The position numbers and the translations under genes are program-made. From Marine Group II euryarchaeote MED-G33 (lineage in GTDB: Archaea; Thermoplasmatota; Poseidoniia; Poseidoniales; Thalassarchaeaceae): a stretch of DNA of 8,875 nucleotides. Positions 1-5,321 of the stretch are shown here, one piece after another. The notes beneath the pieces were generated by a model. The model had not been told where the DNA came from, ran no database searches, and saw only the letters and a program-made list of their open reading frames with translations. The stretch is from contig CATISE010000037.1 of assembly GCA_949538655.1 (NCBI GenBank), positions 1-8,875 on the forward strand, given 5' to 3'. How positions within the stretch are numbered: the stretch's first letter is position 1; every line of letters begins with the position of its first letter.

Positions 1-1
1 A

Positions 2-64
2 GAGAGCCTCTACAACACCAATGATGGCATAGGGTCTCGATGTGAAAGCGGAATTATGTCATAA
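2..64 (+). other. Short open frame ending in TAA, possible 3' end of a gene or split N-terminal part of the next CDS
   Basis: The frame is open from base 2 and reads ESLYNTNDGIGSRCESGIMS before TAA at 62-64. The other two forward frames close at 22-24 and 30-32. This frame is the same one used by the large CDS starting at 77, so only the single TAA separates them. It may be the tail of an upstream gene. It may equally be the continuation of the big surface protein, interrupted by a nonsense change or a sequencing error. At about 20 codons it is too short to judge by composition, and no family is recognisable. Confidence 0.3.
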
Positions 65-76
65 ATTCAAAATGAC

Positions 77-3000
77 ATGGTTCGCATAATTGTACCTGAT
101 AACTGTGCTAGTTCTGGAACAGCACTTGCTTACCTTTTAACCGATGGCAATGGAGATGTTTTGTCCACAGTTCAATCCTCTCGTGGTAGCACTTCAGGGA
201 ACCTCAGGCTCCATGATTTTGGGCCCGATGAGCATGGTCAACCGTATATTCTCTTAGTAACAACGAGCCAAAACATAGTATGGGGTAGCCGGCATGCTGA
301 TCCACCATTATCACCCTCTGCATACACCATCAATGCAGCAAATGGCATCAACCTACTGCGCATCGTTGGACCTCGTTCCCACCCAGTTAGCGAGGACAAG
401 CCGCAAGTTGGCGTAAACTACGACCAATATCCTGTTAACGGCTGTACTTGTACAGATTTCGTTACTTGGACGTTGGAGAATACTACAGGCAATCCAGTCG
501 TCTTACCCGTTGGATTGACATTTACAGGTGCATCGGGTAGAATCTATGGTACACCGACAACAATTACAGCAAATCAGACGTTCTGGCTGAATAGCACAAT
601 TGAAGGAAGAACATTCTCGAAAACCATCGAGATTGGGGTATCGCCTACAGCGCCCACACTAACGTATCCGTCCAGCATGGATGATCTTGTTCGTGGCGTT
701 GAAATGTCAGAGTTTGTACCGTCAATTCCGTCATCTGCTACAGTTCATTCCATGACGGTCATTCCAAGTTTACCTCCAGGTTTGAACATCGGCCCATCTA
801 ACGGTACGATTTGGGGGACACCGACAGCAAATCAAACGAGTGATGATTATACTATTCGTGCATGCAACAGTTGGGGAATTTGTGGTGCGCCAGTAACAGT
901 CACAATCACCATCAATGAGCCAACTGCAGTAGCGGTCTGGGGCGGTAATAACAGCCTCTATCTCCCAAGAGATGTAGCTGCTAGCGTGTGCCCTGACACA
1001 ACTGCTGGTGGTATGGTTGCCTCATGGGCAATTGCATCAACTCCAACCCTACCATTTGGATTGAATTTTAATTCAACAACTGGATGTTTTGAAGGCACTC
1101 CATTATTGTACACAAGTTCGCAGAATCATACTATTACTGCTACAAATAGCAATGGTTCAGCCACATTTAATGTAGAAATTAACATTACAGGTGCAGGAAT
1201 TGGTCTAACATATCCTACTGGTAGTCTGACTCTTGAGAATGGTACAATTATGCAACCAATCTCTGGACAAACGACTGGTGATAACCCAGCATCATGGGCA
1301 ATTAGTCCTAGTGTACCTGCAGGTCTTCAGTTTGGAACCAACAACGGTACGATATGGGGCACTCCTTCAGAGAGCAATGCTTCACGAGTGTACACCATTA
1401 CTGTATCTTCCTCAAGTGGTATGACTGCATCGACAACAATCACAATCGAAGTACTGGAGCCTGTCGAGGAAATCTATCTGACCATGCCAACAGGCCTGAT
1501 TATGCTGATCAATGGAACATCGATGCAACCGATTTCCGGTCAGACATCAGGAGGCACACCCGTATCTTGGTCGATTAGTCCAGAACTTCCAGATGGATTG
1601 TCAATCGACGCTACCAATGGTACCATATGGGGCACGCCGAACGAGGCCGCACCATTGGACACCTACACGATTACAGTGTCCACTGCTGGTGGATTCTCTG
1701 ATACTGCTACAATCCAGCTTGTTGTACAGGAGGACACAGATGGTGACAGTATACCAGATGCTCTCGACAATGACGATGACGGTGACGGTGTTCTCGACAC
1801 CAATGAGGAAATTGACTGTGAATTAGTTGCGGATTGCGATGGAGATGGTGTTGATGATGGAGAGGACGCCTTCCCAACAGACGATACAGAAGACACAGAT
1901 TCTGACGGCGATGGAATTGGCAACAATGCAGATAATGACAATGACAACGATGGTTGGACAACAACACAAGAAGCCGAATGCGGCGGAACTTCTGATCTAG
2001 ACCCGTTGGATCAGCCAACCGATACGGACGGAGATGGAATTTGTGACACGCTTGACACAACCGACGATCGACCGATTGTCATGGTCGTGTCGACTGATTC
2101 CTTGAATCTCCTTTCGAACCAGACCATGCAGGCTTTCACCCCAACAACCTCGGGCGGAGATATTGAGACATGGACGATTGAGCCCGGAATCTCACTATCA
2201 CCTGGCTTAGCTTTCGATGTAGGCACGGGTACGATTTCGGGTACACCAACGGAAACAACCTCCGCGATTCAATATTGGATCAATGCAAGCAATGGTCAGT
2301 ATGATGCATCAGTATCCGTGACAATCACGGTTTACGATGTGACTGGCGATTATGATGGCGACGGAATCCTTGATTTCGAAGATACTGATGATGATAACGA
2401 CGGTTGGAGCGACACGGATGAAGCGACTTGTAGCACGGATTCAATGGATATCACAAGCGTTCCAACTGATCAGGACGGCGACGGTGAGTGTGAAGACAAT
2501 GGTCTAGACCAGTATCTGGATTTGCCTCTTGCCTTTGCATATCCGTCACAGACACTTGAGTTGGCAAACGGCTCTGAGATGAGCGCCTTCATTCCAACAC
2601 TGAATGGCCAAGGTGACGTTCGTACTTGGGAGATTAGTGATGATCTTCCAGATGGCCTCACATTCTCGTGGAGCCCTGCTCGCAGCACAGATGGTGATGG
2701 CGGTATTCGCGGTACTCCCACTGAAGAAATAGCTCCAACAGAATACACAATATGGGCCAATAATTCTCAGCATAGCGCCTCATTCACAATTACACTGTCT
2801 GTATTGAAGGACACAGATCGTGACCTGACTCCAGACATTTACGATGATGATGATGACGGCGATACGTGGCCGGATGCTGTCGAGGTGTTATGTGGTACTG
2901 ATCCACTAAACGTTGGACAGTCCCCAGTTGATGCGGATAATGATGGCACATGTGATGCACTACAAGTCGAAGAGGACACAGACTCCGATGGTGACGGCAT

Positions 3001-5185
3001 CCCTGATGCTAGTGATCTGTTCCCGAATGATCCCGCTGCTGCCTTCGACAATGATGGTGATGGTATGCCGGATGACCTCTATGGGTTCTCTACCACGGTT
3101 CCTCCGTTGATTGAAGATCTCGATGATGACAACGATGGTTGGCTCGATACTCGCGAAGCAGAGTGCGGGAGCGATCGCTTCGATGCTAACTCTCTACCAA
3201 TCGACAGTGATCAAGATGGGACTTGCGACGGTATTGATCAAGACCGTGACGGTGATGGTGTATCGAACATCAATGACGCCTTCCCTGCAGATAAGGAGGC
3301 CTTCCTCGATACGGATGGGGATGGTGAGCCAGACAACATTAGTGGTACATCAGCAGGTCTAACGGAGGACCTCGATGATGATGGGGATAACTACACAGAT
3401 ATTGAGGAGATTGAATGCGGCTCTGACAGCAAAGATCCGGATAAAATCCCGTTGGATAGCGATGGTGACGGCCTCTGCGATGCAAAGGAAAGCACTAGTT
3501 CCACCACCGAAGAGGACGATAATGACGAATCAGGTCTTTACCTAATTAGCTCCGAGTACTGGTGGTGCTGTATTCTTCTGCTCCTCCTCATGCTACTGGC
3601 AATTATTCCATTACTCGCACGAAATCGTACAGTTATTTTGTTGACGAAGAAGGGCCCTGAGCCTGAACACACCGAATCATCACCGATGTTCTTGGAAGGT
3701 TCAGGAACGCGAAAGGACCCCTTCGTCTTAGCACCGTTTACTCTTGTTGCAGGTTCATCCCAGATCTGCTCTGAGCGGATTACGATTACCGATATTTCCG
3801 AGGGATATCCAGTTAGCATGGCCGATTTGATGAAGTTCGAGAACGACGAACGATTCAAGTTGTTAGATGTCAAGGATGAGGACGTATTCGATGATGATTT
3901 AGATCCAGTCGAGACAATTGAGGTTGATGCGGATGGTACAATTGAAATTCGCATTCTTTTCACCGACGAAGACGATCCAACCCTTGCTGGCGGTAGTTAT
4001 GACGGTCTACTTCGTATTGGTTCGAACACGGTTTACTTATCCTGGAATGTTGTTATCGAAGGCGATCCGGAATATATTGCCGAGCAGAAGGCGAATGAAG
4101 AGGCTCGGATTAAGGCAGAGAAGGATGCCAAGATAAAGGCAGAGAAGGACGCTGAGAATGCTGAGAAGGCTGATGCTGAAGCTGAAGTTGCTAAGATGAA
4201 GGCAGAAGCTGAAATGGAGGTTGAGAAGGCCAAGGCGAAGGCGGAAGCGGAGGCTGAAAAGGCCAAGGCGAAGGCAGAAGCAGAGGCTACTAAGGCCAAG
4301 GCAGCAGTGGAAGCTGCGGCTGTAAAGGCGAAGGCTGAGGCTGAGGCAGAGGCAGCGAAAATCAAGGCAGAGGCTGAGAAGGCCAAAGCAGAGGCTGAGA
4401 AGGCCAAAGCAGAGGCTGAGAAGGCCAAGGCGGATGCTGAAGCAGAGGCTGAGAAGGCCAAGGCGGATGCTGCGAAGGCAAAAGCAGAGGCTGAAGCAGA
4501 GGCTGAGAAGGCCAAAGCAGAAGCGGAGAAGGCCAAGGCTGCAGCTGAGGCAGAAGCAGCCAAGATGAAGGCAGAGGCAGAAGCAGAGGCTGAGGCCCAG
4601 CGTAAGCAGGCAGAGAAAGAAGCTGCTGAACGCCAAGCTCGCATGGACAAAGAACTCGAGGAACGTCGCAAACGTCTAGAAAATCTCGATGAGAAGGCAC
4701 GAAAGAAGGAAGAAGAACTCATTCGTGTTGCTGAGAAAGCGAAGACAATTGATTTCGGCACTCTTGGTGTTGCTGCCAGTAGTAAGCTGAAAAAGAAGGT
4801 TGAGAAGGGCACCGAGGACCTTGAGGTAGCTGATGCATCTCGCTTCGATGATAAGGGCGAGGCATTCATTTCTGACACAGACGGTGGCGCACGGATTTCT
4901 TGGTCAGGTAAGGCAGGTAACCGACTTACTGGCGTTAAGGGAATCAAGCGTGGCTTTGCAGCAGCAGCAGTACTGACAGTTTCTGACGATCTTCAGAAGA
5001 TCAAGGGAATCGGACCGTTCATTGAGGACAAACTCCACGCTCTTGGTATCTACACATTCGATCAAGTCGGCCGAATGACTGCAGAACTTGAGGAGACGGT
5101 AAACGTTGCAATCGAGTTCTTCCCCGGCCGAGTTAAGCGGGATGAATGGGCAAAACAAGCCCGTAAATTTTCAAAGAATCGTTGA
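77..5185 (+). CDS. Giant single-pass surface protein: He_PIG Ig-like and TSP3 calcium-loop ectodomain, TM helix, Ala/Glu/Lys coiled coil, C-terminal HhH domain
   Basis: The product is 1702 residues. Seven Ig-like He_PIG domains are marked by the hallmark G-T-P at residues 158, 247, 340, 428, 519, 722 and 879. Three Asp-rich TSP3-type stretches (about 553-664, 757-812 and 911-1142) carry repeated DxDxDG loops. One hydrophobic helix (about 1162-1181, following WWCC) is followed by Arg/Lys, which predicts the N-terminus outside. The inside part is a beta-rich segment (about 1190-1331), a charged helix (1335-1556), a small beta module (1575-1635) and an HhH domain with the core KIKGIGP (1641-1647) and FPGRVKRDEW near the end. 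The likely role is a calcium-stabilised adhesive or structural stalk coupled across the membrane; this is inferred. No signal peptide is visible. ATG 77 is the first usable start after TAA 62-64; ATG 72 is in another frame and stops at once. The protein may therefore be N-terminally truncated. The reading frame is certain; the function is not. Confidence 0.93.
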   Translation: MVRIIVPDNCASSGTALAYLLTDGNGDVLSTVQSSRGSTSGNLRLHDFGPDEHGQPYILLVTTSQNIVWGSRHADPPLSPSAYTINAANGINLLRIVGPRSHPVSEDKPQVGVNYDQYPVNGCTCTDFVTWTLENTTGNPVVLPVGLTFTGASGRIYGTPTTITANQTFWLNSTIEGRTFSKTIEIGVSPTAPTLTYPSSMDDLVRGVEMSEFVPSIPSSATVHSMTVIPSLPPGLNIGPSNGTIWGTPTANQTSDDYTIRACNSWGICGAPVTVTITINEPTAVAVWGGNNSLYLPRDVAASVCPDTTAGGMVASWAIASTPTLPFGLNFNSTTGCFEGTPLLYTSSQNHTITATNSNGSATFNVEINITGAGIGLTYPTGSLTLENGTIMQPISGQTTGDNPASWAISPSVPAGLQFGTNNGTIWGTPSESNASRVYTITVSSSSGMTASTTITIEVLEPVEEIYLTMPTGLIMLINGTSMQPISGQTSGGTPVSWSISPELPDGLSIDATNGTIWGTPNEAAPLDTYTITVSTAGGFSDTATIQLVVQEDTDGDSIPDALDNDDDGDGVLDTNEEIDCELVADCDGDGVDDGEDAFPTDDTEDTDSDGDGIGNNADNDNDNDGWTTTQEAECGGTSDLDPLDQPTDTDGDGICDTLDTTDDRPIVMVVSTDSLNLLSNQTMQAFTPTTSGGDIETWTIEPGISLSPGLAFDVGTGTISGTPTETTSAIQYWINASNGQYDASVSVTITVYDVTGDYDGDGILDFEDTDDDNDGWSDTDEATCSTDSMDITSVPTDQDGDGECEDNGLDQYLDLPLAFAYPSQTLELANGSEMSAFIPTLNGQGDVRTWEISDDLPDGLTFSWSPARSTDGDGGIRGTPTEEIAPTEYTIWANNSQHSASFTITLSVLKDTDRDLTPDIYDDDDDGDTWPDAVEVLCGTDPLNVGQSPVDADNDGTCDALQVEEDTDSDGDGIPDASDLFPNDPAAAFDNDGDGMPDDLYGFSTTVPPLIEDLDDDNDGWLDTREAECGSDRFDANSLPIDSDQDGTCDGIDQDRDGDGVSNINDAFPADKEAFLDTDGDGEPDNISGTSAGLTEDLDDDGDNYTDIEEIECGSDSKDPDKIPLDSDGDGLCDAKESTSSTTEEDDNDESGLYLISSEYWWCCILLLLLMLLAIIPLLARNRTVILLTKKGPEPEHTESSPMFLEGSGTRKDPFVLAPFTLVAGSSQICSERITITDISEGYPVSMADLMKFENDERFKLLDVKDEDVFDDDLDPVETIEVDADGTIEIRILFTDEDDPTLAGGSYDGLLRIGSNTVYLSWNVVIEGDPEYIAEQKANEEARIKAEKDAKIKAEKDAENAEKADAEAEVAKMKAEAEMEVEKAKAKAEAEAEKAKAKAEAEATKAKAAVEAAAVKAKAEAEAEAAKIKAEAEKAKAEAEKAKAEAEKAKADAEAEAEKAKADAAKAKAEAEAEAEKAKAEAEKAKAAAEAEAAKMKAEAEAEAEAQRKQAEKEAAERQARMDKELEERRKRLENLDEKARKKEEELIRVAEKAKTIDFGTLGVAASSKLKKKVEKGTEDLEVADASRFDDKGEAFISDTDGGARISWSGKAGNRLTGVKGIKRGFAAAAVLTVSDDLQKIKGIGPFIEDKLHALGIYTFDQVGRMTAELEETVNVAIEFFPGRVKRDEWAKQARKFSKNR
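383..1729 (+). repeat. Array of five He_PIG (Ig/cadherin-like) domains
   Basis: This covers residues about 103-551 of the first CDS. Each unit of about 90 residues has the pattern 'LP-x-GL ... GTIWGTP ... Y-T-I ... T-I'. The GTP motifs sit at residues 158, 247, 340, 428 and 519, so spacing is 88-93 residues. Units 2, 4 and 5 share the exact string NGTIWGTP, and each carries an N-glycosylation sequon there. Units 1 and 3 are more diverged (RIYGTP, CFEGTP). He_PIG domains are known from large surface proteins of bacteria and archaea, where they act as spacers or adhesive modules. Two further copies lie in the same protein at GTP 722 and 879, separated by TSP3 loops. Confidence 0.85.
1733..2068 (+). 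repeat. TSP3-type calcium-binding Asp-rich repeats, first block
   Basis: Residues about 553-664 are dominated by DxDxDGxxD loops (for example DTDGDSIPD and DNDDDGDGV). They include the first copy of a Cys-paired loop at C635/C656. TSP3-type loops bind calcium through Asp side chains in thrombospondins and in many bacterial and archaeal surface proteins. Here the block links He_PIG domains 5 and 6 and probably makes a rigid calcium-dependent spacer. Confidence 0.85.
2807..3502 (+). repeat. TSP3-type calcium-binding repeats, membrane-proximal stalk
   Basis: Residues about 911-1142 form the longest Asp-rich stretch. It runs from the last He_PIG domain to just before the TM helix. Three near-copies of a module read 'DDD-D-G-x-W/Y ... 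E-x-x-CG-[ST]-D ... P-x-D-x-D-x-DG-x-CD', with Cys pairs at 939/959, 1030/1050 and 1114/1134. Between them lie 'A-F-P' containing loops of the type SDLFPNDPAAAF and NDAFPADKEAF. A related shorter block with Cys 785/805 lies at about 2345-2512. It is expected to be an extracellular, calcium-loaded stalk holding the Ig domains away from the membrane. Confidence 0.85.
4193..4570 (+). repeat. Ala/Glu/Lys helical repeat with strict 7- and 11-residue units
   Basis: From residue 1373 (KMK) to 1496 (KMK) a K-x-K motif recurs at 1373, 1384, 1395, 1406, 1417, 1428, 1435, 1442, 1449, 1460, 1467, 1478, 1485 and 1496. The steps are 11,11,11,11,11,7,7,7,11,7,11,7,11. Between the motifs are almost only Ala and Glu. 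Heptads and hendecads are both compatible with long alpha-helical coiled coils, and the composition would also suit a stable single alpha helix. The flanks (about 1335-1372 and 1499-1556) continue the charged helix less regularly. The segment lies after the TM helix, so it is presumably cytoplasmic. Confidence 0.9.
4367..4429 (+). repeat. Three tandem 21-bp direct repeats inside the helical region
   Basis: The 21-base unit beginning gcagaggctgagaagg occurs at 4367-4387, 4388-4408 and 4409-4429. The first two copies are identical and the third differs only in its last base. Each encodes the heptad AEAEKAK. Near-identity at the DNA level indicates recent slippage or unequal recombination, so copy number may vary between relatives and may be collapsed or expanded in assemblies. 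Confidence 0.9.
4985..5182 (+). other. C-terminal helix-hairpin-helix domain of the surface protein
   Basis: Residues 1637-1702 follow the pattern DDLQKIKGIGP ... LHALGIYTFDQV ... FFPGRVKRDEWAKQA. This is the compact HhH domain I know as a C-terminal appendage on unrelated bacterial and archaeal proteins, such as some NuoE and ribosomal L21 extensions. The GIG hairpin, the GIYTF strand-like segment and the R-D-x-W end are all present, so the fold should be intact. Classical HhH motifs bind DNA non-specifically, but this subfamily has no firmly known ligand. The preceding segment 1575-1635 ends in LTGVKGIKRGF, a pattern seen in small beta modules of otherwise unrelated proteins. Confidence 0.75.
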
Positions 5186-5234
5186 ATCTTAGAAATAACA
5201 ACCTCAATAACGTAAAATCAGCCCCGAAGGGGCT
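5186..5234. other. Short intergenic gap between the two large genes
   Basis: Forty-nine bases separate the TGA of the first CDS from the GTG of the second. The first half is AT-rich (about 5189-5218), with weak A/T runs such as aaataaca and gtaaaat. No convincing archaeal BRE/TATA pair or bacterial -35/-10 pair stands out. The second half is the GC hairpin described separately. Co-orientation and the small gap allow either co-transcription or a separate promoter inside the end of the first gene. Confidence 0.6.
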
Positions 5235-5235
5235 G
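5219..5235 (+). terminator. GC-rich hairpin (7-bp perfect stem, GAA loop), terminator-like, overlapping the next start codon
   Basis: The bases cagcccc-gaa-ggggctg form a perfect 7-bp stem (5219-5225 with 5229-5235) and a three-base loop. The shape is that of an intrinsic-terminator stem. There is no T-tract after it (tgtacaac follows), so classical bacterial termination is doubtful. The last stem base is the G of the GTG start at 5235-5237, and the ggggct arm sits where a ribosome-binding site would be. It could mark the 3' end of the upstream transcript, or act as a structure that limits translation of the downstream gene. Confidence 0.5.
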
Positions 5236-5321
5236 TGTACAACACCATTCGCGGTAAACAGGCCCGAGCGATTTGCCTCGCCGTCCTCATGGTAACACTT
5301 GCACAAACAGCGTATTCCAGT
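5235..5321 (+). other. Signal peptide of the secreted beta-helix protein
   Basis: Residues 1-29 show a basic N-region with two Arg and one Lys, a hydrophobic core ICLAVLMVTLA (13-23), and a polar, small-residue segment QTAYSSG. Cleavage probably falls between about 26 and 29. There is no lipobox Cys after the core, since C14 lies within it, so Sec-type export with soluble release is more likely than lipoprotein anchoring. A wall or membrane anchor might lie beyond the window. Confidence 0.75.

Noticed and set aside
72..89. ATG at 72 as a start codon
   Set aside because: It is in a different frame and reaches TAA after five codons.
1663..3051. Several minus-strand and +1-frame open frames across the TSP3 blocks
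   Set aside because: They are caused by the GAT/GAC-rich codons of the calcium loops, which lack stops when read in other frames. They have no independent domain and no sensible start context.
4367..4429. Tandem repeats considered as a CRISPR or minisatellite locus
   Set aside because: The units are contiguous, have no spacers, and are in frame as coding heptads of the helical region.
4033..4947. Long minus-strand open frame of 304 codons opposite the helical region
   Set aside because: It is Ser/Ala/Phe-rich low complexity, produced by reading the GCT/GAG/AAG repeat backwards. It lies wholly inside a well-supported + strand gene.
5189..5218. Possible TATA-like promoter element in the AT-rich part of the intergenic gap
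   Set aside because: A/T runs are present, but no clear BRE/TATA or -35/-10 arrangement at a convincing distance could be distinguished from ordinary AT-rich sequence.
5289..5291. ATG as an alternative start for the second gene
   Set aside because: Starting here would remove the basic N-region and most of the hydrophobic core of the signal peptide, leaving an exported-type protein without export signal.
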